Below are positions 1 through 8,681 of a DNA stretch of 64,000 nucleotides, piece after piece. Both the position numbers and the translations under genes were made by a program. Every line of letters begins with the position of its first letter. Positions within the stretch are counted from its first letter, which is position 1. The stretch is from contig OZ255824.1 in the NCBI GenBank assembly GCA_965277495.1, positions 744,001 to 808,000 of the forward strand. The letters are read 5' to 3'. The notes below the pieces were generated by a model. It saw only the letters and a program-made list of their open reading frames with translations, did no database searches and was not told where the DNA came from. Origin of the DNA: CAHJXG01 sp965277495 (GTDB taxonomy: Bacteria > Pseudomonadota > Alphaproteobacteria > Acetobacterales > Acetobacteraceae).

Positions 1-1981
1 CTTGCCTGCCGCCATCGATATCATTGTTGTTGAGCGACAATTCGACCAGTGCCCGCCGCGCCTCCAGGTCCATGGGCGTGCCGGCGAGAATTTGACGATA
101 CGTCACCTTGGCGGCGGCCACGTCGCCATCCGCCACCTGCGCCCGCGCCTGCGCCCCGAGCAACACCGGCGGCGGCACGCCGTCCGCAAGCGCCTGATGC
201 AGCAAGGCCAACGCCTTCTTTGGCTCCTTCGCCCTAATTTGCAGGTCCACCAGCGCCGCCGTCAGGGCCGGTTTCGCCGGCGCCGCCACGCGTGCGGCTT
301 CGACGGCGGCGATGGCTTGCGGGAGCTTGCCGTCCTGCACCAATGCTTGCAGGAGCGTTCCCAACGCCTGCGCATCTGCAGGGTCCTTGGCCAATAGTTC
401 TTGCAACGTCGCCTCCGCGTCGGACCTGCGGTCCTGCAGCAGCAGCACCTTCGCGAGGTTCAGCTTTGCTGGTTTCGACTCGGGAAACTTCTTTGCAGTG
501 TCGGCGAACTGCGCCCGCGCGCCCTCCTGGTCCATCCGCGCCAGCTTGACCATGCCAGTCAGCATGCCGACCGCCTCGGTGTCGCCTGTTTGCTTACGAA
601 GCCGATCGAGCGCCGCCTGCGCCTTGTCGGCGTCGCCAGCGCCCAATGCCGCGGCAACCAGCGCCTCTCCGGCATTGGGCTGGGCTGGCGCAAGATCCAA
701 CGACTTTTCGAGCGCGGCCGTTGCGCCCAAAGTATCGCCGAGCTGCATGCGCGTGGACGCCAGGCGCGTCAGGATCGCGGGATTTGCTGGCGCCAGCGCC
801 GAAGCTTCCTGGAAGGTGCTGTTCGCCTCCTGAGTCTTGCCCTCGACCGCATAGGCACGGCCCAGCAGGTCCAGCGTCTCCGCGTCCGCGGCGCCGGCGG
901 CAATAGCCTTTGCCAGCGCCGCCACTGCCCGCTCCGGCCGTCCCGCCCCGATTTCAATACGAGCCAACAGCCGCACGCCATCGAGATCGCTGGGCGCCTC
1001 CGCCACATAGCGCAGCGCTGCGTCCACCGCCTGCTCGATCTGGCCAAGATTTGACTTGATCAACGCCTGGAAATACCGACCGCGCGGGAAATGGTCGATG
1101 ACCGGCGCAAGCGCCTCGAGCGCCAGGTCCGCGTCGGCATATCGCCCGGCGCGCAGCTTCAGCACCATGTCGAGGTACACTGCAGCGCCGTTATGCTGTT
1201 GCAACGCCAAGACTCTATCGACATCGGCCCGCGCCTTGGCATCCTGTCCGGACGTAAGGTATTCGTTCGCCCGCTCCAACCGCATGCCTGGAGACCCCGG
1301 CGCCGCCACCACCGCCCGCTCCAAGTAGTCGAGCGCGCCGGCGCTGTCACCTTTGGCGGCCAGAAGCTGTCCTTTCAACACCAACGCGTCTGCCCGCTGG
1401 TCATTGAGCGCCAGCGCCCGATCGATTTGGCGCTCCGCCCCGGCAAGGTCTTTTTCAACGATGAAAACCCGGGCCGCCGTTATGGGGACATCCTGGTTGT
1501 CCGGCGCCAGCCGCTGCGCCTCCGCCAGGCTGGCCCGGGCGCCGGGTGCGTCCTGCAGGCCGATCTGCGCCACGGCGCGCAGCACATACAATTTCGAGTT
1601 TTCGCTGGGATCGGCGCTGTCGGCCTTCAGGTCGGACAGCACGTCCGCAAACCGCTGTTGCGCCAGGTAGGACTGGGCCAGCAACGGCGCAACCATCTTC
1701 GTGTCATACTTCAGCCCGCGCGCCAGCTTGAGCTCCTTTTCTGCCGCGACCGGATCGGAGGTCTGCAACTGAAGCTGCGCCAAGCGCACATGCGCCTCGG
1801 CGTTGCCCGGGTTAGCCTTGATTGCGTTTCGCAGTTCGATCTGCGCCCCGCGCATGTCGCCCTTCGTCAGCAAATAGCGCGCATTATTGATCGGGTCGCC
1901 ATTGCGGCCGAAAGCGTACCAGCTTCCGCCAGCCATGGCGGCGAGGACTAAGACGACGATTGGGATCAAGAACTTCTTCAT
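1..1981 (-). CDS. prsT: PEP-CTERM/XrtA system TPR-repeat protein PrsT (partial)
   Basis: About 660 residues are visible; the 3' end lies beyond the left edge (the family is usually about 900 residues). I read this frame directly from the sequence. It starts at ATG 1981 with MKKFLIPIVVLVLAAMAGG, a hydrophobic N-terminal anchor, then a long run of degenerate TPR helices with repeated A-x-x-x-L-x-x-A spacing. This is the layout of the PEP-CTERM TPR family (TIGR02917), which accompanies PrsK and PrsR in exosortase A genomes. Its exact job is not settled; a periplasmic scaffold in exopolysaccharide or PEP-CTERM export is the usual inference. It follows prsR by 17 bp and is the last visible gene of the leftward operon. 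Oddity: no cysteine occurs in the first 40 residues, so the lipobox implied by the family name is absent here. Confidence 0.85.
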   Translation of the reverse strand, partial: MKKFLIPIVVLVLAAMAGGSWYAFGRNGDPINNARYLLTKGDMRGAQIELRNAIKANPGNAEAHVRLAQLQLQTSDPVAAEKELKLARGLKYDTKMVAPLLAQSYLAQQRFADVLSDLKADSADPSENSKLYVLRAVAQIGLQDAPGARASLAEAQRLAPDNQDVPITAARVFIVEKDLAGAERQIDRALALNDQRADALVLKGQLLAAKGDSAGALDYLERAVVAAPGSPGMRLERANEYLTSGQDAKARADVDRVLALQQHNGAAVYLDMVLKLRAGRYADADLALEALAPVIDHFPRGRYFQALIKSNLGQIEQAVDAALRYVAEAPSDLDGVRLLARIEIGAGRPERAVAALAKAIAAGAADAETLDLLGRAYAVEGKTQEANSTFQEASALAPANPAILTRLASTRMQLGDTLGATAALEKSLDLAPAQPNAGEALVAAALGAGDADKAQAALDRLRKQTGDTEAVGMLTGMVKLARMDQEGARAQFADTAKKFPESKPAKLNLAKVLLLQDRRSDAEATLQELLAKDPADAQALGTLLQALVQDGKLPQAIAAVEAARVAAPAKPALTAALVDLQIRAKEPKKALALLHQALADGVPPPVLLGAQARAQVADGDVAAAKVTYRQILAGTPMDLEARRALVELSLNNNDIDGGRQ

Positions 1982-1998
1982 CGATACCGGTCCAACTT

Positions 1999-3423
1999 TT
2001 AAGATGTGGCGTTCTGAGGAGCGGTATCCTCGGCAGCCTGCATCGGGGTTCCGTCCGCAAACCCGGCGTCCGCCGAGAGCCCATGCGCGTCCAGGAGGGC
2101 GTAAAGCGTCGGGCGGCTTATGCCGAGCAAACGTGCCGCGTTCGCCAAGATGCCGCTGCTGCGGGCCAAAGCGCGCTGCACCACGTCGCGCTCGGCCCGG
2201 GACCGGGCAGTCCGCAGATCATAGGCGGTCATGTCCTCAACCCCCGGCGCAAGCTCCAGGTCTTCGGCCGAGATAAGCCGTTGTTCGCTCATCAGGACGG
2301 CGCGTTTCATCCGGTTCTCCATCTCACGGATGTTGCCGGGCCAAGAATGGGCGGCGAGCGCCGTAAGCGCATCGTCGCTGAACCCGCGAACCGGGCGGTC
2401 GAACTCCCGAGCGTATTGCGCCAGGAAATGCCGCGCCAGCAGCAGCTTGTCGCCGCCCCGCTCGCGCAACGGCGGGATGCGCACGGTGATTGGGTTCAGG
2501 CGGTAGAACAGGTCACCGCGGAACCGGCCCTGATCCACCTGGTCCTGCAGGATCAGGTTCGTTGCTGACACGACGCGGACGTCCACTTGGATCGGCTGCC
2601 GCCCGCCGATCCGCTCGAGCCGCTGGTCTTGCAGGAAGCGGAGCAGCTTTGCCTGCAACGGGTGCGGCAGATCGCCGATCTCGTCCAGGAACAGCGTGCC
2701 TTTATGCGCCAGCTCGATCTTGCCAATCGTCTGTTTGACAGCGCCGGTGAACGCGCCGCGCTCATGCCCGAACAGTTCGCTTTCCAGCAGGGCCTCAGGG
2801 ATCGCGCCGCAGTTGATGGCGATGAAGGGCTGGTTCGCACGCGGGCCGAGGGCGTGCAGCGCGTGGGCCAGCGCTTCTTTGCCGGTTCCGCTCTCGCCGA
2901 GCAGCAGAGCCGACACGTTTGCTGCGGCCAGCTTTTCGATATCGCGGCAGATTTTCAGCATGCCAGGATCGGCTGTCACGATCCGTTTGATTGGCGAGGG
3001 CGACGGCACTTCAGACCGGCGCCGGTTCTCGTCCTCCAAGGTCTGCAGGCGCAGGCTGCGCGCGACAATCGTGCCCAGCATACCGATGTCGATCGGCTTT
3101 TCGCAGAAATCATAGGCGCCACCTGCGATTGCCCGCAACGCATGGTTGCGATCGCCATGGCTTGTCGCGACGATCACCTTGGTGCCCGGCGTTTGCCGCG
3201 CCAAATCGGCCAAAGTCGCAAATCCCTCGCTCACTCCGTCCGAATCCGGCGGCAGGCCCAGGTCCATTATGGCGACCGCCGGACGTTCTTTTTGCACGAC
3301 TGCAAGCGCCTGCGCGCGGGTATGGGCGAATACGACCTGACAGTACGGAAAGGCCCAGCGATACTGGCTGCACAGGCCAATGTCGTCCTCTATAATCAGC
3401 AGCTTTGGCAGCAGCTCGTTCAA
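1999..3423 (-). CDS. prsR: PEP-CTERM system sigma-54-type response regulator PrsR
   Basis: A 474-residue NtrC-type regulator. The receiver domain (about 1-125) has an acidic pair at 13-14, phospho-acceptor D54 (IMDLGLPPD) and the conserved lysine in CEKP. The AAA+ domain (about 145-390) carries Walker A GESGTGKE near residue 180, the sigma-54 contact loop GAFTGA, and FLDEIGDL. A Fis-type helix-turn-helix (LGISRPTLYALLDAHG) closes the protein. It should activate sigma-54 promoters when phosphorylated by PrsK, whose gene overlaps it by four bases (ATGA, 3420-3423). The combination matches TIGR02915. Its targets are expected to include exopolysaccharide and PEP-CTERM genes. I found no convincing -24/-12 promoter inside this window. 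Confidence 0.93.
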   Translation of the reverse strand: MNELLPKLLIIEDDIGLCSQYRWAFPYCQVVFAHTRAQALAVVQKERPAVAIMDLGLPPDSDGVSEGFATLADLARQTPGTKVIVATSHGDRNHALRAIAGGAYDFCEKPIDIGMLGTIVARSLRLQTLEDENRRRSEVPSPSPIKRIVTADPGMLKICRDIEKLAAANVSALLLGESGTGKEALAHALHALGPRANQPFIAINCGAIPEALLESELFGHERGAFTGAVKQTIGKIELAHKGTLFLDEIGDLPHPLQAKLLRFLQDQRLERIGGRQPIQVDVRVVSATNLILQDQVDQGRFRGDLFYRLNPITVRIPPLRERGGDKLLLARHFLAQYAREFDRPVRGFSDDALTALAAHSWPGNIREMENRMKRAVLMSEQRLISAEDLELAPGVEDMTAYDLRTARSRAERDVVQRALARSSGILANAARLLGISRPTLYALLDAHGLSADAGFADGTPMQAAEDTAPQNATS

Positions 3424-5558
3424 GGCCGGGCGCCGCCTGTGCCAGTGAGCGCTAGTTCACCCTCTTGGCCCACCGCTTCAACCGCCGTGCGTCCCGCAAA
3501 CGTCGCGACTGCTGGCGCTCCACTCTCCGGCACGTCGGCGCGTGGCAACATCAGCCGCATCGTCGTGCCCATGCCTGGGGCGGTGACCGCTTGCACATCG
3601 CCGCCGCTCTCGCGCAGCAGTTCCCGCGCCTGGAATGCGCCGAGGCCCGACCCTTCGCGCTTCGAGGTCCCGAACGGCTGGAACAACCGGTCCCGGACGA
3701 AGTCAAGTGCCATGCCAGGACCTTTATCAACGATATCGATGATGACCTGCCGAAGCTCGTGTCTTACACGTATCAAGACCGGTAGGCCACCCGACGCTTC
3801 GATGGCATTATTGAGCAGGTGGGCGACCGCCGTCTCGAAAGCATCGGGGCCGATCGTCACCGCCGCCGTCGATCCGTCATGATCCAGCAACAGCGGAGTC
3901 GTGCGCATCCTGCGATAGGTCGCGATCAGCCGCTCCAATTGAGGCAATGGGGCAAGCGATGCCGCTGTCTGGTCGGTTGCCGGGGCATCCAGCCTGCGCA
4001 GGAGCGTCGTGATCTTTTGCACCGAGGCATTGACCGTCCCGAGCATGTCTCGCTGGAACTCTGGATTGGCGAGATGGCGTTCGGCATTGGACAACAGCAG
4101 CGAGAGTTGGCTCGAAACGTTCTTGATGTCGTGGGCGACGAAGGCGAACCGCTTGCCGTAGTCGTGCAATTGCCGCGTCTGCATCAGGACGCTTGTCGCC
4201 CGTTGCTCAGCGATGAAGCTGGCAACCTCGCGCCCAACAATCCGCAACAGGTCGAAAACCTCCTGGTCCAATTGGAACGGCGCCCGCGGCGGCCCGGCTA
4301 ATATGAAGCCGATCTGTACCTCCCCAGTCATCAGCGGTACTGCCAGCCAGAGGCGCCCGAGCCGATCAAGCGGCGCCAAGCACGATCCTGGCCTGCCGGC
4401 ATCGTCCAGCACTGCGATCCAATCGCCGCCTGCCATCGCCGCGACCACAGGATGGGCGGACGCGACGGAGGCCGACGCCGGCATGTTCCACGATCCTGCC
4501 CATTGGAATGCCTCGGCGCCGCTGTCGCGGAGGAACAATGCGCCACCGGGGCTGTCCACTACGTCTGCCATCGCGCGGATGGCCCGCGAGTGCAACGCCG
4601 TCCGTCCTTGCAGCCGTGTATCCGACAGCGTATCGATGCAATTGAGCCACTGGCGTCGATAATCGTATCGCTTGGCAAAGAAATGCTCGACCACCATCCG
4701 CTGCAGGCGCGAGCGGGCGGAGCCAGAGGTCAGCAACGTTCCAATGCCGATCAGCCCGGCAAAAAACAGGCTGATCTCGGCCGTCCAGCTCCAATCGGCC
4801 CCAACCTGGCGGAACACCTCGCCCGCCGCCGATATCGCCAGCAGCACCCCGCCGCTCAGGATCAGCGTGGCGCTGTGGAACACTGCACTGCGCGATAACT
4901 GCAGTTCCGTGCGGAAGCGATGGTCGCGCACCGCTGCCGTAGCCAGCAACGGCGCCACGGTGATCATTGCTACCGCATGTGCGCCGGTAAGCGAAACCGT
5001 TGCATTTTGGTATAGCACGAGATCGGCGCATCGTAGGATGTCGAAGCAGGCTAGGCCGCCAAGCGCGACGCAGGGAAGCGCGACATGCCACCGGGCATGT
5101 TCCGGCATGTTGAGATATAGGTTTTCGATCAACAGCAGTTCGCAAACCGCGATTCCAAGCCGGACCACGACGCCGACCGACAGCAGCGACGGCCGTGCCA
5201 CGCCGACGTGCCATTCGATGACGACCGTAGCCGCAGCAAGAACGGCGGCGACGCTCCCGACGGCCAGGAATGCCTTTTCGACTTGGTCGTTCCGCACGAA
5301 CCGTCGATACAGGTGCAGGACGAAGCCATACCACATGAGCGCACGAAGTAGCTCGACCGCCCCGGACAGGCCGCCCGATGTTTCCGGCCAAAAAACGACG
5401 TATGTGGCTGCCCAGGCCGCGGTCACGATGCAGCAGGCGAGCAGCCACCGCCCGGTCAAATGCTGGGAACGCGCGGCAATGAGCAGGGGCAGCAACACGT
5501 AGACCATCGCGCAGGCGCCGAATAGAAGCTGCGTTATGGAGATGTGCGCCATCAACAA
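3420..5558 (-). CDS. prsK: PEP-CTERM system sensor histidine kinase PrsK
   Basis: A 712-residue membrane histidine kinase. About the first 290 residues hold a series of hydrophobic segments (probably eight helices). A GAF-like domain follows (about 310-450), then the kinase core: phospho-acceptor H476 in FVAHDIKN, N-box HLLNNAIEAS, and G-boxes DKGPGMALD and GSGLGAFQ near the C-terminus. This matches the PrsK family (TIGR02916), partner of PrsR. The stop overlaps the prsR start, so the pair is translationally coupled. It begins only 28 bp after the sugar transferase gene ends, so all four leftward genes are probably one transcript. The input signal is unknown; the many-helix N-terminus and GAF domain suggest a membrane or small-molecule cue. 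Confidence 0.93.
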   Translation of the reverse strand: MLMAHISITQLLFGACAMVYVLLPLLIAARSQHLTGRWLLACCIVTAAWAATYVVFWPETSGGLSGAVELLRALMWYGFVLHLYRRFVRNDQVEKAFLAVGSVAAVLAAATVVIEWHVGVARPSLLSVGVVVRLGIAVCELLLIENLYLNMPEHARWHVALPCVALGGLACFDILRCADLVLYQNATVSLTGAHAVAMITVAPLLATAAVRDHRFRTELQLSRSAVFHSATLILSGGVLLAISAAGEVFRQVGADWSWTAEISLFFAGLIGIGTLLTSGSARSRLQRMVVEHFFAKRYDYRRQWLNCIDTLSDTRLQGRTALHSRAIRAMADVVDSPGGALFLRDSGAEAFQWAGSWNMPASASVASAHPVVAAMAGGDWIAVLDDAGRPGSCLAPLDRLGRLWLAVPLMTGEVQIGFILAGPPRAPFQLDQEVFDLLRIVGREVASFIAEQRATSVLMQTRQLHDYGKRFAFVAHDIKNVSSQLSLLLSNAERHLANPEFQRDMLGTVNASVQKITTLLRRLDAPATDQTAASLAPLPQLERLIATYRRMRTTPLLLDHDGSTAAVTIGPDAFETAVAHLLNNAIEASGGLPVLIRVRHELRQVIIDIVDKGPGMALDFVRDRLFQPFGTSKREGSGLGAFQARELLRESGGDVQAVTAPGMGTTMRLMLPRADVPESGAPAVATFAGRTAVEAVGQEGELALTGTGGARP

Positions 5559-5586
5559 GGGCCGGGGTGCGCTTGCGGCGACATTC

Positions 5587-6924
5587 CTAGCGCGAGCCTT
5601 CCTGGAAAAGGATGACTCTTATGGTCGAGACTAAAATCGCGAGATCCAGAAACACGTTCCGATATTTCACATAGTAAAGATCATAGGAAAGTTTGACCCG
5701 AGCGTCCTCGACCGAGGCGCCGTATGGGAAATTCACCTGTGCCCATCCCGTCAAACCAGGCTTCACACGGGACCGCTGGTCATAATATGGGATCACCTTA
5801 ACGAGCCGATCGACGAAATGCGGCCGCTCGGGGCGAGGGCCGATGAAGCTCATTGTGCCCTGCAAAATGTTAATTAATTGTGGAAGCTCATCGATCCGGG
5901 TGCGCCGTATGAATGAACCCACGCGGGTGACGCGCGAATCTTTTTGCGTGGCCCAGGCCGGGCCGCGCATTTCGGCATCGGCTTGCATGCTGCGGAATTT
6001 CAATAGGGTGAACGGACGCCCGCCCAGGCCGATCCGCTCCTGGCGATACAGCACAGGCCCAGCACTTTCCAAGCGCACCAGCAAGCCGACGGTCAGCATC
6101 AATGGCAGCGTGAACAGCAACAGCAGCACGCTGACAGCCAAATCCGCGCCACGATACGCATGGTTGCTCAGGCCGCCCACCCGGACCGGCTTGAGCCCGG
6201 CGGTCCACGCCTCATTCATGTGCGCGACGTCCACGCGCATAAGGCAGCGCTCCCAAAAGCACGCCTCCGTCTCCAGCAAAACACCCTCGGATGCATATTC
6301 GGCCCGGTCGCTTGCGAGCATGGCAGCGAGGGCCGACTGCGGCAGCACGGCACCGCGGACGCCGGCGGCGCGCAAAGTGGCCGGGCCGACATTGGCGAAA
6401 GACCCGCTTACGACGTCGAGGAACCCGCAATGCCCGCTGCGGATCGCGGCCATGGTTCCTGCGACGGCGCTCACTGGCCCAAGCAAGGCGATTGGCCGCA
6501 CGAAAAGGTTCTGCCGCACCGCAGCGAGGAACAGCAACCGAATCGCGGACAGGGCCGCGATCCACATGATGACGATCTTCGCGGGCCAGAACGTGTCGAT
6601 GCCGACGAGCCGGTCCACGTCTATGCCGAGCAATTTGCTGACGAGCCATGCCACAGGGAACGTCAACAGGCCGCCGAGCGCCGTGTTGACCAGCATGCCA
6701 CGCGTGCGGCGGAACACTTCGGGCCGATACAGGCCTATGGCGAAGGCGGTGGCGCCGATGGTGAAGGCGAGAATAAGAGCGTGGTTGGCGGCCATCGGTT
6801 CGAGACCGGCCGTCAAAGGGCTGGTGCCAAGCAGGATGTAGGCCAGGCAGAACGACAGCAGCAACTCGAGCAACCACAACGCAAGCATTTGCAGCGACAA
6901 ATAGTTTTCCAGCAGTCGCGTCAT
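5587..6924 (-). CDS. XrtA-associated undecaprenyl-phosphate sugar phosphotransferase
   Basis: A 445-residue polyprenyl glycosylphosphotransferase (EpsB_2 / TIGR03013 type). It should transfer a sugar-1-phosphate to undecaprenyl phosphate and so start the repeat unit of the exopolysaccharide. The first 130 residues contain about four transmembrane helices, then a CoA-binding-like central domain, another helix near 265-290, and the bacterial sugar transferase domain with KFRSM, IGPRPERPHF and KPGLTGWAQVN. I place the start at ATG 6924 because GAGGGTGGA lies directly upstream; a TTG five codons earlier would put that ribosome site inside the gene. First gene of the leftward XrtA operon, divergent from the tyrosine kinase gene at 7568. 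Confidence 0.92.
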   Translation of the reverse strand: MTRLLENYLSLQMLALWLLELLLSFCLAYILLGTSPLTAGLEPMAANHALILAFTIGATAFAIGLYRPEVFRRTRGMLVNTALGGLLTFPVAWLVSKLLGIDVDRLVGIDTFWPAKIVIMWIAALSAIRLLFLAAVRQNLFVRPIALLGPVSAVAGTMAAIRSGHCGFLDVVSGSFANVGPATLRAAGVRGAVLPQSALAAMLASDRAEYASEGVLLETEACFWERCLMRVDVAHMNEAWTAGLKPVRVGGLSNHAYRGADLAVSVLLLLFTLPLMLTVGLLVRLESAGPVLYRQERIGLGGRPFTLLKFRSMQADAEMRGPAWATQKDSRVTRVGSFIRRTRIDELPQLINILQGTMSFIGPRPERPHFVDRLVKVIPYYDQRSRVKPGLTGWAQVNFPYGASVEDARVKLSYDLYYVKYRNVFLDLAILVSTIRVILFQEGSR

Positions 6925-7567
6925 TCCACCCTCGTGCAAAAAAATTCAGCCAGAGCGAGGGCTGCTGTCCAGGACATCGGCCTGCCGATCCGTGCCGCGC
7001 ACCCAAGGGTTCGTTCCGGCCCGCCGCCAGATCGGCGAGCGAGTGATGGGACGATCCCAAGATGGCGGCGGCGCCTCGGACGCTTCAGGCTGCGAACTCC
7101 ATACTCTCGCTCCGAACAACTGACAACGTTAATATATCGGAATGTTACGGATTATCACCGTAGTTGGCGACACCACGAGATAATTCTGCTACACTAAAGA
7201 AACGCCTCCCGTCGCTCGTTGCGTATGCCGCCCCATAAGGGCAACATTTTATTAAGTTTTGTGCCTTAAAGGTTGCGATGCCGGACGTTGGCGACGGCGG
7301 ACTACTGTGGTGTGCGGCACACGTCTCGTATCGATACAGCACCAAGCCGTTGCGCCTTGTCGAATAGTTGTTGCTGGAGGCCTTTATGGATGAGATGAAC
7401 GTCCAGCCGGGGGCCTGGCCGGCAGCGAGAGAGTCGCAACGTTGTGAGAGGGAAGTGTCTGCCTGATATCGATATGACTCACGCCTTGCATCGATAAAAC
7501 TCACGGCGGCCCGTAAAGGCCGAATTAGCTAGGTCCGGACCCCTTTGAGCATGACGGCGATATAACA
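6925..7567. promoter_or_regulatory. 643-bp divergent control region between the two XrtA operons
   Basis: No credible gene lies here. The stretch 7110-7270 is clearly more AT-rich than its surroundings, as expected for promoters serving both directions. Structures I can see: a perfect 10-bp palindrome GTATCGATAC at 7328-7337, a second palindrome ATATCGATAT at 7466-7475, a third ATCGATA at 7490-7496, and an inverted repeat GTGTG-CGG-CACAC around 7310-7322. A four-codon ATG frame at 7551 ends just before the kinase start. PrsR is a sigma-54 activator, so a -24/-12 element would be expected, but no site with the correct GG-N10-GC spacing stood out. Promoter positions are therefore left open. Confidence 0.5.
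7466..7507. promoter_or_regulatory. Tandem direct repeat, candidate operator upstream of the XrtA kinase operon
   Basis: Two copies of an 18-bp element ATCGATAnnACTCACGnC lie at 7468-7485 and 7490-7507, matching at 15 of 18 positions. Their period is 22 bp, about two helical turns, so a bound protein would sit on one face of the DNA. The first copy is embedded in the palindrome ATATCGATAT. They end about 60 bp before the tyrosine kinase start. This suits binding of a dimeric regulator, but which regulator is inference; PrsR is one candidate. Confidence 0.4.
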
Positions 7568-8677
7568 ATGATTGAGCAACCCAATCACCTGATCGAGCGC
7601 GCTGCAGCCCTGCTCCATGCCAGCAGGGCGCCTCGGTCCAGCAGCGCGCCGCTTGAATCAGCAGACCACACCGGGTCTGACGCGGCAAAGTCGCCATTGC
7701 TAGCGCCCCTTTTGCCTACGCTTGGTCCCTTACTGACTATTCCTCCGGTGCCCCAATCCAGCGTTGCGCCACGGTCGTTTCAAGAACCGGCCGTAGGACA
7801 CGCTGAGACGGCCTCGCCGCACATTCTATCCAAAACGCCGGCGTCGGCGGTATCGGCCCCGAGCCTTGCTCCATCGATGCCCGCGTCCGTCGTCCAGAAC
7901 GCAGCGGCGCAGCGGATGGCCGCCGATATGGGGCCGGATTCATCGCCATCCCTGCCGATCATCGGGCTAGATGCGATGGAGCGCGCCGGCATGGTTGTCG
8001 CACGCACGGCACGCACACGCATTTCGGAGGAATACCGGATCGTCATCGGCCGGGTGCTCCGCGCGCTGCGCGACGAACCGGACAGCGCCGGGTCACATAA
8101 TGTGGTGATGGTCACCAGCGCCCGGCCGGGCGAAGGCAAGAGCTTCACCGCGCTCAACCTGGCCGGCAGCATCGCCCAGCACAGCACCGAGAACGTGCTC
8201 CTAGTGGACTTGGATGCCAAGCTGCGGCCGATCTCTGCCTTGCTCGGCGTCGATGACCGGCTGGGGTTCCATGACTTGGTCGTCGATCCGACGCTGCGGC
8301 CCGAGGACGTCATCCTCAATACCGCAGTCGGCAACTTGACGTTCCTGCCCGTCGGCTCCCGACCGGAGGAGAACACCGGGGTCGCCCACGTGCGGCCTAT
8401 CACGCCGATCATCGCCCGATTGGCCCGGCGCTTCCCAAACCACCTGATCATGCTGGACGCGCCACCTTGCCTGTCCACCAGCGACCCTCACACCGTCGCG
8501 CCGTTCGTTGGTCAGGTCGTGATGGTGGTCGAAGCAGAACGGACCCAGCGCAGCGAAGTCGAAGCGGCGCTCGACCTCGTGCGCGTCTGCCCAACGGTCA
8601 CGATGCTGCTGAACAAGGTGAAGCTGACCACCAGTCATACCTTCGGCGCGTACGATTATTACGGGTCCTATAGCTGA
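7568..8677 (+). CDS. XrtA-associated tyrosine autokinase (BY-kinase, CpsD/EpsG type)
   Basis: A 369-residue cytoplasmic P-loop tyrosine kinase of the PEP-CTERM family (TIGR03018). It has Walker A SARPGEGKS (K191), Walker A' LLVDLDAKLRP, Walker B LIMLDAPP, and a short C-terminal tyrosine cluster (Y362, Y364, Y365, Y368 in GAYDYYGSYS), the usual autophosphorylation tail. Such kinases pair with a Wzz-type membrane activator to control polysaccharide chain length. No Wzz partner gene is in this window. The N-terminus starts with the family-like IEQPNHLIERAAALL, then has roughly 110 residues rich in Pro, Ala and Ser with no fold I recognise. First gene of the rightward operon; the ribosome site is weak (GGCGA). 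Confidence 0.92.
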   Translation: MIEQPNHLIERAAALLHASRAPRSSSAPLESADHTGSDAAKSPLLAPLLPTLGPLLTIPPVPQSSVAPRSFQEPAVGHAETASPHILSKTPASAVSAPSLAPSMPASVVQNAAAQRMAADMGPDSSPSLPIIGLDAMERAGMVVARTARTRISEEYRIVIGRVLRALRDEPDSAGSHNVVMVTSARPGEGKSFTALNLAGSIAQHSTENVLLVDLDAKLRPISALLGVDDRLGFHDLVVDPTLRPEDVILNTAVGNLTFLPVGSRPEENTGVAHVRPITPIIARLARRFPNHLIMLDAPPCLSTSDPHTVAPFVGQVVMVVEAERTQRSEVEAALDLVRVCPTVTMLLNKVKLTTSHTFGAYDYYGSYS

Positions 8678-8681
8678 TCCG

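Noticed and set aside
6930..6960. A -24/-12-like sequence (TGGC ... TTTGCA) on the minus strand just before the sugar transferase
   Set aside because: GG and GC are 12 bp apart instead of 10, and the start point would fall almost on the ATG, leaving no room for the ribosome site.
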